A program made the translations under genes and the position numbers. Below the pieces are notes generated by a model. It was not told the origin of the DNA. It did no database searches and saw only the letters and a program-made list of their open reading frames with translations. Positions 1 to 4,711 of a DNA stretch of 6,340 bases are shown piece after piece. Location of the stretch: contig JACVJH010000373.1 of assembly GCA_015711895.1 (NCBI GenBank), positions 1 to 6,340 of the forward strand. Reading direction: 5' to 3'. The stretch's first letter is position 1, and each line of letters opens with the position of its first letter. The stretch is from Candidatus Solincola tengchongensis. Lineage in GTDB: Bacteria; Actinomycetota; Geothermincolia; Geothermincolales; RBG-13-55-18.

Positions 1-428
1 ATGCTCTGGCGTCCTCTGGCCTGCAACCGGGCCCTGTACCCGGCATTCAGTATGTCGTCCAACCGCCTCATGAGCTCCGCCCCGTCCATCTCACCGTCCA
101 CACGGATGGGCTGGGAGTGCAGGCCCTCCTCCTCCTGGCGCTCCTTCCACGTCCTTCTCTCCGTGTATTCACGCACCTCTTCCTCGGGCACCAACAGGGC
201 CTCCGGATCCTCGAAGGCGAAGCCGCAACGCAGGCAGAAGGGGGATTCGACGGGGCTGAGCTCCCCGCAGTTTGGACAGCGCAATCGCGCACCGATGTTG
301 TTCTCCCTCAAGCGCCGTGCCCTCTCCTCCGCCTCCGCCGACCTCTCCATGACCTTGAAGCGCGTGTAGCAGAGGTAGCAGTACTGGGCGTCGTCAGGGT
401 TCTCGGCCTGGCATTGCGGACATTTCAT
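1..428 (-). CDS. Double zinc-ribbon protein, 3' end cut off by window edge
   Basis: Reading from the ATG at 428 down to position 1 gives 142 codons without a stop, so the gene continues beyond the left edge. Two zinc-ribbon knuckle pairs are visible: Cys3-Cys6 with Cys17-Cys20, and Cys51-Cys54 with Cys65-Cys68, each CxxC-x10-CxxC. A charged, probably helical linker (about 25-48) separates them, and a Glu/Arg-rich tail follows (about 73-142). Both ribbons should each hold one zinc ion. GGAGG lies 12 nt before the ATG and a second GGAG lies nearer. Proteins with this arrangement are usually annotated only as zinc-ribbon domain proteins, and the missing C-terminus probably holds the informative domain. 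It follows the tRNA-Val terminator and is probably transcribed on its own, but I see no convincing promoter in 429-533. The coding assignment is firm; no function is assigned. Confidence 0.82.
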   Translation of the reverse strand, partial: MKCPQCQAENPDDAQYCYLCYTRFKVMERSAEAEERARRLRENNIGARLRCPNCGELSPVESPFCLRCGFAFEDPEALLVPEEEVREYTERRTWKERQEEEGLHSQPIRVDGEMDGAELMRRLDDILNAGYRARLQARGRQS

Positions 429-533
429 CTCACTCCGCTCCCTCCGACCGACCGGGCGCCTTTGAAGCCCGGCGCATCGATCTCATACCGGCGACGTCTC
501 CGCCGCTCCACTTTTCCGCTTTCCCTAAGCCCT

Positions 534-575
534 AAAAAGGCGCGCGGCAGGCGATGTCCTTCGCCACCGCGCCTT
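534..575 (-). terminator. Rho-independent terminator of tRNA-Val
   Basis: On the minus strand an 8-bp perfect stem (AAGGCGCG at 575-568 with CGCGCCTT at 544-537) encloses a second 5-bp stem (GGCGA/TCGCC). It runs straight into TTTTT (538-534). It starts about 50 nt after the CCA end of tRNA-Val and reads in the same direction. Confidence 0.8.
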
Positions 576-624
576 GAGCATCCGTCTATCACCAGACCCC
601 GCTCAGTTCCGGGAAGTTTCTGGC

Positions 625-699
625 TGGTGGGCGCGGAGGGGATTGAACCCACGACCTCTTCCGCGTCAAGGAAGCGCTCTCCCACTGAGCTACGCGCCC
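625..699 (-). tRNA. tRNA-Val (anticodon GAC)
   Basis: The cloverleaf is complete on the minus strand. The acceptor stem GGGCGCG/CGCGCCC is perfect, the D arm is GCTC/GAGC, and the anticodon stem CTTCC/GGAAG carries the loop TTGACGC, giving anticodon GAC (valine, codon GUC). The variable loop is AGGTC and the T loop is TTCAATC. The discriminator is A73 and CCA is encoded (627-625). One oddity: the T stem GTGGG/CCCTC has a U-U mismatch at the second pair. Translation across this gene gives the familiar spurious peptide that contaminates protein databases. Confidence 0.96.
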
Positions 700-1266
700 G
701 CAGCTTCATTATTTTCGGGTATTTATTCCTTTTTGGCAACTGCCCCCACAATCCCCGCACGATGGGCATTCCGCTCTCTACAGGTAACCTTCCCAAGGCG
801 AGAAAGCGTATTCCTTATGGGTCACAAACCATTCTGGCGAAGCCGGAATCCGGGCTCCCTCACTCCTTCCGCAGTCAGCCGCATGCTTTCCCCGGGCGTC
901 GAGATACCGTCCGATCTATGCTATCGGGCAAGCCGGCTCCGGTCTTGAGCCACCGCCAGACCGCCAGAGGTTCACTCGCTCTCCTTCCTTCTCCCGAATG
1001 CCAAGGGCCGGAACGTCTTGGGTCGCAGCTGGTCCGGGGTCAACCCACGCCTTTCCCGCGCCGATGAAAAGAGGGGCGCCATTCCGGAAGGGAGCCGCGC
1101 CCGTGTGGAGCCGGATAAGGTCGGGTCCTCATGTGATCCCCGTGGTCGACGTGCGGGTTTACGGCCCTCCGGTCAAAGGGGCTCGCGGATTCCCCTTCAG
1201 GCATCGACGGAGAGGGGACGGCCGGCCGAGACGGTGCTTCACCATATCCCTTTGAAGGTGATGAGC
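700..1266. other. Long stretch without a recognisable gene
   Basis: Apart from the tRNA-Val promoter at its left end, I see no convincing gene in these 567 bp. The open frames crossing it lack ribosome binding sites and resemble no family I know. Two structures stand out: a near-palindrome at 841-856 (AGCCGGAATCCGGGCT), and a hairpin at 1074-1102 made of a 6-bp GGGCGC/GCGCCC stem, a small internal loop and a 4-bp stem capped by GGAA. The M48 promoter should lie here, but no -35/-10 pair is clear. Confidence 0.5.
708..739 (-). promoter_or_regulatory. Candidate promoter of tRNA-Val
   Basis: On the minus strand TTGCCA (739-734, 5/6 to the -35 consensus) stands 17 bp before GAAAAT (716-711, 4/6). 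AATAAT at 713-708 is a better -10 match but has a 20-bp spacer. Transcription would begin within about 10 nt of the tRNA 5' end. The local A+T enrichment in a GC-rich region supports the assignment. Confidence 0.5.
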
Positions 1267-2286
1267 ATGCAGCCAAAGGACTTCTTCTCGCTGCTCCAGG
1301 CCAACAGGCGGCGCATGTTCCTGCTCTTCTTCGTGTTCTCCTGCCTGGTAATGGGGCTTTCCTCCGCCGGGGTCTTCCTCGTGCGCCGGCTCCTCGCTGC
1401 CAGGGCGGATTTCTGGCTCACTCTCCTGCTCTTCTGGCTTCTCTACCTCCTGTACGCCATCCTGCGCTTCGCCCTGGGGGGAAGGTGGATCCTCAATCAG
1501 GTGGCCGCGCTGCCGCCCGGACAGGTGGACCGCAGGTTGGAGAACGCCTTACAGGCAGCTCTGCTGGGCACGGGGACGGACATCCACGTACGCCTCCTGG
1601 AGATCCCGCACCCGGACATCAACTCCTTCTCCTTTGCCCTCCCTGACGGCTCCCATGCCCTCTTCGTCACCAGAGGGGTGGCGGAGAAGCTTCCGGAACG
1701 GGAACGAGAAGCGGTAATGGCTCACGAGCTGGCGCACATCACATCCGGGGACACCATGATCCAGAGCGTCCTCCTCCGGCTGGTGGGGCCGGGGCCCTCC
1801 CTGGGCCGCTCCACCTCGTGGTTCACCGGGGCATCATACCGGGGGCTGCCGGCCCTCCTCGCCATCCCCCTCACGGCCCTGGTCCTGACCGCGGCACTGA
1901 ACTCGGGACGCAAGCCCTCTCCCGCCTTCCTCTATCCCCTTTCCCTGGCCCTTCTCTTCGCCGTACTGGCGTCCCTCATGTCCCTTCTCCTGTACCGCCT
2001 CATGCGCCTCTTCCTCGACCGGGAGAGGGAATATTATGCCGACCTTCAGGCCTCCAACGTCCTCCGCGACCCGGAAGCCGTGTACCTGGCGGTGGAACAC
2101 GCCTCCGAGGACGTGCGGGACATCATGCTCCTCCCTCGCAACCTGGACGCCATTCTCTTCCACCCGGTGGTGGACTACGCCTCCTATCGCCCCTTTCGGA
2201 CCCAGCCTACCATGGCCGAGCGCATGCGCCGCCTGGAAGAGTGTTTTCCGGCTCTCTCCACCGGGGAGCGTCACCCGGCCTCCTGA
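1267..2286 (+). CDS. M48 family (HtpX-like) membrane zinc metalloprotease
   Basis: This 339-residue protein carries the zinc metalloprotease signature HELAH at 153-157: His153 and His157 bind zinc and Glu154 is catalytic. Glu255 in REREYYAD is the expected third zinc ligand. Two N-terminal membrane segments (about 17-40 and 48-70) and two more after the active site (about 194-211 and 220-246) match the HtpX layout, which places the catalytic domain at the cytoplasmic face of the inner membrane. The C-terminal TQPTMAERMRRLEE resembles the HPPxxxRIxRL motif of the family. Family members cleave damaged or misfolded membrane proteins. I chose ATG 1267 because GAAGGTGA lies at proper spacing upstream; ATG 1261 abuts it. 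The upstream extension of the frame is not protein-like. The gene stands alone and converges on the tRNA-Gly/Cys operon. HtpX itself is not certain; other M48B/C subgroups are similar. Confidence 0.93.
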   Translation: MQPKDFFSLLQANRRRMFLLFFVFSCLVMGLSSAGVFLVRRLLAARADFWLTLLLFWLLYLLYAILRFALGGRWILNQVAALPPGQVDRRLENALQAALLGTGTDIHVRLLEIPHPDINSFSFALPDGSHALFVTRGVAEKLPEREREAVMAHELAHITSGDTMIQSVLLRLVGPGPSLGRSTSWFTGASYRGLPALLAIPLTALVLTAALNSGRKPSPAFLYPLSLALLFAVLASLMSLLLYRLMRLFLDREREYYADLQASNVLRDPEAVYLAVEHASEDVRDIMLLPRNLDAILFHPVVDYASYRPFRTQPTMAERMRRLEECFPALSTGERHPAS

Positions 2287-2389
2287 CGGCGATAAAGCAG
2301 CCACGCTATCCGCCCCGCATCGCCGCTCCGATTCACGGACACGTTGCCCCACCCTCCCGAAGGGCCTCATCCGGAGGCAATGCATCCGT

Positions 2390-2439
2390 AAAAAGGGGCG
2401 AGCCGGGACGAGTTTTCATTTCCGGCGGAGTGGCTCGCC
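2390..2439 (-). terminator. Second hairpin with T-tract downstream of the tRNA operon
   Basis: On the minus strand GGCGAGCC (2439-2432) pairs perfectly with GGCTCGCC (2404-2397) around a 27-nt loop. CC and then TTTTT (2394-2390) follow. It could be a back-up terminator for tRNA read-through, or the end of a small RNA starting after 2479. On the plus strand no T-tract follows, so it is a poor terminator for the M48 gene. The large loop weakens the call. Confidence 0.45.
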
Positions 2440-2478
2440 TGCAGTGAGGGTGGCCTTGTCCTCCGAGATGGACGAACG

Positions 2479-2500
2479 AAAAAGGCCCTTCCGGGCCCTT
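2479..2500 (-). terminator. Rho-independent terminator of tRNA-Gly/Cys operon
   Basis: On the minus strand an 8-bp stem (AAGGGCCC with GGGCCTTT, one G-U pair) closes a GGAA tetraloop. The T-run shared with the base of the stem gives TTTTT. It begins 7 nt after the CCA of tRNA-Cys. Confidence 0.88.
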
Positions 2501-2507
2501 CGGGTGC

Positions 2508-2581
2508 TGGAGGCGGCGACCGGATTCGAACCGGTGATCAAGGTTTTGCAGACCTTTGCCTTACCACTTGGCCACGCCGCC
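2508..2581 (-). tRNA. tRNA-Cys (anticodon GCA)
   Basis: The minus-strand cloverleaf has acceptor GGCGGCG/CGCCGCC, D stem GCC/GGC, anticodon stem AAGGT/ACCTT with loop CTGCAAA (anticodon GCA), and T arm ACCGG-TTCGAAT-CCGGT. The discriminator is U73, a cysteine tRNA identity base, and CCA is encoded (2510-2508). It is the second gene of the operon, 52 nt after tRNA-Gly. Confidence 0.97.
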
Positions 2582-2602
2582 CGGTCTCGCAATATCGCAA
2601 TT

Positions 2603-2627
2603 AAGGGTAGGCTTTCCGCCTACCCTT
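2603..2627 (-). repeat. Perfect hairpin in the tRNA-Gly/tRNA-Cys spacer
   Basis: AAGGGTAGGC and GCCTACCCTT form a perfect 10-bp inverted repeat around a 5-nt loop, ending 6 nt before the tRNA-Gly CCA. No T-tract follows on the minus strand (TTAATTG), so it is unlikely to be an efficient terminator. A role in processing or protection of the tRNA ends is possible. Next to it TCGCAA occurs twice (2587-2592, 2595-2600). Confidence 0.7.
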
Positions 2628-2633
2628 CCTCTC

Positions 2634-2709
2634 TGGAGCGGAAGACGGGACTCGAACCCGCGACCCTCACCTTGGCAAGGTGATGCTCTACCAACTGAGC
2701 CACTTCCGC
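2634..2709 (-). tRNA. tRNA-Gly (anticodon GCC)
   Basis: The minus-strand cloverleaf has acceptor GCGGAAG/CTTCCGC, D stem GCTC/GAGC, anticodon stem TCACC/GGTGA with loop TTGCCAA (anticodon GCC, codons GGC/GGU), and T arm GCGGG-TTCGAGT-CCCGT. The discriminator is U73 and CCA is encoded (2636-2634). It is the promoter-proximal gene of the operon. Confidence 0.97.
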
Positions 2710-2726
2710 CCGATCCACCGTTGCTT

Positions 2727-2755
2727 ATTTTAACATCAGGAGTGCCGTTTCTCAA
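2727..2755 (-). promoter_or_regulatory. Promoter of tRNA-Gly/Cys operon
   Basis: On the minus strand TTGAGA (2755-2750, 5/6 to consensus) and TAAAAT (2732-2727, 5/6) are separated by exactly 17 bp. Transcription should begin near 2720, about 10 nt before tRNA-Gly. It sits in the short gap after the winged-helix gene, so the tRNAs do not depend on that operon. Confidence 0.85.
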
Positions 2756-2799
2756 GATTTCGCTCCTCGAGATGCATCAACTTTCGATACCCCGGCCCG

Positions 2800-3165
2800 T
2801 CAGCGCCTGGCCTCCTTCTGGAGCACCTTACTCACGATTATCAGCCTGCTGGCCCTGTCCTTTAACGCCCGCTTGAACTCGATGACCATCTTCTCGAAAT
2901 CCGGCTCCGGTTTATAGGCGTATATGGTCTCCGTCCCTCCCTGGCCCCTGTACTCCCTGACCAGGATGCCCTTGTCGGCCAACCTTTCCAGGTAGGGCTC
3001 GATATCCGAGCCCAGGCGCCCGATGCTCATGGCGATGCTGGAAGGGGAGCCGACGGTGTACGGATTCTCGTGGAAGAAGAGTATGAGATCCCAGCTGATG
3101 AAGGAATCTATATATTCCTCCACGAAAGCGCCGACCTGCGGATCCAGGTTCTCGAAATCGAGCAT
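2800..3165 (-). CDS. Winged-helix DNA-binding protein, partner of the KaiC-like ATPase
   Basis: This 121-residue soluble protein has the helix and turn pattern of a winged-helix domain. A first helix spans about 11-33, a recognition-helix region about 40-65 (SSIAMSIGRLGSDIEPYLERL, written here as a span of positions 43-62), and a wing about 66-84 (KGILVREYRG, then ETIYAYKP). A basic amphipathic C-terminal helix follows (about 89-118). I infer a transcription regulator; the ligand is unknown and there are no cysteines, so a metal or redox sensor is unlikely. The ATG at 3165 is preceded by AAGAGGTA, slightly close, and by AAAGG 11 nt upstream. An in-frame TGA lies upstream with no better start. 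It begins 39 bp after the ATPase stop and is almost certainly co-transcribed with it. The family was not identified by search. Confidence 0.88.
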   Translation of the reverse strand: MLDFENLDPQVGAFVEEYIDSFISWDLILFFHENPYTVGSPSSIAMSIGRLGSDIEPYLERLADKGILVREYRGQGGTETIYAYKPEPDFEKMVIEFKRALKDRASRLIIVSKVLQKEARR

Positions 3166-3204
3166 TACCTCTTGCGACCTTTCAAGCCGTACACTTCAAC
3201 CGCT

Positions 3205-4002
3205 TCACTTGAGGAATTCCTCAGCCCTGCGCACCCTGCGGCTCACGGAGGGATTCCCGGTCAGGATGCCCTCTCTCCCCTCAAAGGCCTCCTCCACCCT
3301 CACCCCCTGGGAGGTGATGCTCATGCGCCTGATCCTCTTGTCGTGATCCGACGCCCGGTGTTTGAGCACGAAGATGGCCCGGTCCACGCTGGAGCTTATC
3401 TCCACGTAGCGCAGTTGGATGATGGTGTCCACGATATAGGAGAGCCCGGCCTCGGCAACGCTCATGTTCCCCGTGATGTAGGCGTCCTCCTGGGTCACTA
3501 CCGCGGTTATGTTGTAGCGGAGCAGGCCGTTCAGGAAGGTGTACATTATCTCCCGGAGTTCCACAGGGTCCTGGGTGATGCGTTCCAGCTGGGTCATGGA
3601 ATCCACGAAGACCCTCTTCACGGAGATCTCCTCGATGGTGCGGTCGAAGATTCCGCCCGGTTGCTGGATCTCACGCAGGAAGACGGCGGGCGTGGTGAAT
3701 ATGGTGCGCAACTGGTCCCGCCGCTCGAACTCCCGGAGGTCAAAGCCTATGGACAGCGCGTCGCGGTAGAGCTGGCGCGGGAACTCCTCGAAGGTTATGA
3801 TCAGGCCCGGCTCCCCGTAATCCCTTATCCCTTTGGCAATATATTCCATGCCAATACAGCTCTTACCGGTCCCCGGAGCGCCTTTGACCACGGCTACGGA
3901 GTTGGAGAGGAGACCGCCCCCCAACATCTCGTCCAGCCCTGATATTCCCGTGGGAACCCTTTCCGAGTTCTCGTTCCTCGCGCTGCTTTCGCTCATAAAC
4001 AT
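3205..4002 (-). CDS. KaiC/RAD55-like RecA-superfamily ATPase
   Basis: From ATG 4002 the protein has 265 residues and a single KaiC-type domain. The N-terminal PTGISGLDEMLGGGL (17-31) is typical of the family. Walker A is GAPGTGKS (41-48), the catalytic Glu pair is Glu72-Glu73 in ITFEEFP, and Walker B is VFVDSM (131-136). The C-terminal VLKHRASDHDKRIRR (212-226) matches the family's KxR...D segment that contacts the neighbour's nucleotide, so a hexameric ring is expected. Single-domain members act as signalling or regulatory ATPases; a circadian role should not be assumed. The start is uncertain. ATG 4002 has GGTGAT at ideal spacing, GTG 4011 also fits, and ATG 3996 would suit a leaderless transcript from TTGAAC-N18-GATAAT. 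It heads an operon with the winged-helix gene. Confidence 0.93.
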   Translation of the reverse strand: MFMSESSARNENSERVPTGISGLDEMLGGGLLSNSVAVVKGAPGTGKSCIGMEYIAKGIRDYGEPGLIITFEEFPRQLYRDALSIGFDLREFERRDQLRTIFTTPAVFLREIQQPGGIFDRTIEEISVKRVFVDSMTQLERITQDPVELREIMYTFLNGLLRYNITAVVTQEDAYITGNMSVAEAGLSYIVDTIIQLRYVEISSSVDRAIFVLKHRASDHDKRIRRMSITSQGVRVEEAFEGREGILTGNPSVSRRVRRAEEFLK

Positions 4003-4003
4003 G

Positions 4004-4033
4004 ATTATCACCCGTCCCTGGCTCGGCGTTCAA
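4004..4033 (-). promoter_or_regulatory. Possible promoter at the start of the ATPase gene
   Basis: On the minus strand TTGAAC (4033-4028, 4/6) and GATAAT (4009-4004, 5/6) are spaced by 18 bp. The predicted start site is near 3996, exactly at the internal ATG of the ATPase. Use of this promoter would make a leaderless message. GATAAT also overlaps the ribosome-binding-like GGTGAT, so either reading may be right. Confidence 0.35.
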
Positions 4034-4157
4034 CCCCTGCGGCGCTCGGCTTTCTCCCGCGCTCGGTCTTCCTTCCGCAACACCTCGCTCACTTCGATGA
4101 CCACAGCGCTTTAATCATTCTCTCCTGCCTCTCGTTCTCCCTGGCTTAAGGGAGTCA

Positions 4158-4183
4158 CCGCGATGCCCCGTCGAGCATCGCGG
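4158..4183. repeat. Perfect 9-bp hairpin flanked by GGGAGTCA direct repeats
   Basis: CCGCGATGC (4158-4166) and GCATCGCGG (4175-4183) are perfect inverted repeats with an 8-nt loop. GGGAGTCA occurs immediately on each side (4150-4157 and 4182-4189). No T-tract follows on either strand, so it is not a standard terminator. Confidence 0.7.
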
Positions 4184-4191
4184 GAGTCATC

Positions 4192-4209
4192 CCCGGCAAC
4201 GTTGTCGGG
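4192..4209. repeat. 18-bp near-perfect palindrome (operator-like)
   Basis: The sequence CCCGGCAACGTTGTCGGG is self-complementary except for one symmetric pair, with the perfect core CAACGTTG. The absence of a loop favours a dimeric protein-binding site over an RNA hairpin. It lies about 190 bp upstream of the ATPase start. Confidence 0.5.
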
Positions 4210-4272
4210 TGTACCTCTCTTCCAGGCTGCGACCATCCTCCCACCTGCCCTCACTCTTCTCCATCCCCTTTT

Positions 4273-4311
4273 CCCCGAAAGGGGTGTCGGGGCGGCAGGA
4301 GCCGCCCCGAC
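4273..4311 (-). repeat. Tandem GC hairpins after the 57-residue gene
   Basis: GTCGGGGCGGC (4286-4296) and GCCGCCCCGAC (4301-4311) form a perfect 11-bp stem with a 4-nt loop. A CCCC/GGGG hairpin (4273-4284) follows directly on the minus strand. They begin 35 nt after the stop of the small gene. Without a T-tract they could be a non-canonical terminator or a 3'-end stabiliser. Confidence 0.6.
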
Positions 4312-4345
4312 CGGTTGAAGGACGAGATGCGATGAGGCCGCTCGA

Positions 4346-4519
4346 TCAATGCAGGAAGCAGCGATGACAGAAGGAATCGTCTATATCCTTCTTCATCCTC
4401 CCGCAGTAAGCCCGGAAGCCCCGCAGCTCGAGGGTCTCCGCGTCGCGGAGCTCCCGCAGGACATGCAGGTCGTCGCACCAGTAGAAGTCGTCCAAACGCA
4501 GCTTTGGTGCTTCTTTCAT
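4346..4519 (-). CDS. 57-residue cysteine-containing small protein, unknown function
   Basis: The ATG at 4519 is preceded by GAGGTG at good spacing and the frame ends with TGA at 4346. I do not recognise the family. It has no membrane segment or signal peptide. Four cysteines are present: Cys15 (in FYWCDDLH), Cys39 (in AYCGRM), and the pair Cys51-HR-Cys54 close to the C-terminus, with His19, His52 and His57 nearby. A single zinc site, perhaps Cys39 with the CxxC pair and a fourth ligand, is plausible inference. The middle (18-37) is charged and probably helical. A strong promoter lies about 50 nt upstream in an AT-rich island and tandem GC hairpins follow, so it is probably a one-gene unit. 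Coding confidence rests on the ribosome binding site, promoter and codon character. Confidence 0.7.
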   Translation of the reverse strand: MKEAPKLRLDDFYWCDDLHVLRELRDAETLELRGFRAYCGRMKKDIDDSFCHRCFLH

Positions 4520-4539
4520 GCTCCCACCTCGTTACTCAT
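4516..4539 (-). other. Possible 7-codon upstream ORF overlapping the small gene start
   Basis: ATG at 4539 opens a frame encoding MSNEVGA whose TGA overlaps the ATG of the 57-residue gene (ATGA). It has no Shine-Dalgarno site of its own. It could be chance, or could couple translation. Confidence 0.2.
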
Positions 4540-4606
4540 GTTGAACAAAATTATATATATTTAACAATTTCAACATTAATATAACATAAGAACAAAATTT
4601 GTCAAC
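4540..4606. promoter_or_regulatory. AT-rich island with three GTTGA half-sites
   Basis: Eleven of 66 bases in 4540-4605 are G or C, in an otherwise GC-rich window. GTTGAA (4540-4545, plus), GTTGAA (4574-4569, minus) and GTTGAC (4606-4601, minus) are spaced about 29 and 32 bp, near three helical turns. The first two form an inverted repeat with 23 bp between arms. GAACAAAATT is directly repeated (4543-4552, 4590-4599). The third half-site overlaps the -35 of the minus-strand promoter. This suggests binding of a regulator or nucleoid protein. Confidence 0.5.
4578..4605 (-). promoter_or_regulatory. Promoter of the 57-residue small protein gene
   Basis: On the minus strand TTGACA (4605-4600, perfect -35) is followed after 16 bp by TATATT (4583-4578, 5/6). 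The start site would be near 4571, giving a leader of about 50 nt. Confidence 0.78.
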
Positions 4607-4654
4607 CCCAGTTGTCCGCCATCCCCGAGGACGGCCCCGACCCGTGTCTTTTCC

Positions 4655-4683
4655 TTGTCCCCCCTCTCCCCTTGGCCTATAAT
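4655..4683 (+). promoter_or_regulatory. Promoter of the acyl-CoA synthetase gene
   Basis: A perfect TATAAT (4678-4683) stands 17 bp after TTGTCC (4655-4660, 4/6). Transcription would begin near 4690, about 22 nt before the ATG, leaving room for the strong ribosome binding site. Confidence 0.75.
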
Positions 4684-4711
4684 CGTCCACGATTCGGAAA
4701 GGAGGTCACAC

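Larger units (their letters stand above)
4012..4345. other. Gene-poor region with clustered inverted repeats
   Basis: No recognisable gene occupies this stretch between the ATPase and the 57-residue gene. It holds four strong dyads, listed separately, and a short coding-like run at 4030-4118 on the minus strand. If the transcript of the small upstream gene reads through, all of this becomes a structured leader of the ATPase operon. Confidence 0.5.

Noticed and set aside
425..796. Minus-strand open frame containing SSVGERFLDAEEVVGSIPS
   Set aside because: This is a well-known artefact of translating a tRNA gene; it overlies tRNA-Val and its terminator.
1074..1102. Hairpin with GGAA tetraloop considered as signal recognition particle RNA
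   Set aside because: The conserved symmetric and asymmetric internal-loop bases of SRP helix 8 are missing, and no longer flanking stem is present.
1018..1266. Upstream extension of the M48 reading frame
   Set aside because: The extension is Arg/Gly/Pro-rich without family similarity, and the ribosome binding site fits ATG 1267.
625..2581. Integration of a mobile element at a tRNA gene
   Set aside because: I found no repeated copy of a tRNA 3' end and no integrase or phage-like gene between the tRNAs.
2036..2683. Plus-strand open frame ending in GLEPATLTLAR-like peptides
   Set aside because: It overlaps the protease gene in another frame and reads antisense through the tRNA genes, giving typical spurious peptides.
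3070..3942. 290-codon open frame on the plus strand opposite the ATPase
   Set aside because: It is antisense to the KaiC-like gene, which has all family motifs. The long frame is a product of GC-rich codon use.
4251..4478. 75-codon minus-strand open frame over the small Cys gene
   Set aside because: It lies in a shifted frame without a ribosome binding site, and the 57-residue frame has better start signals.
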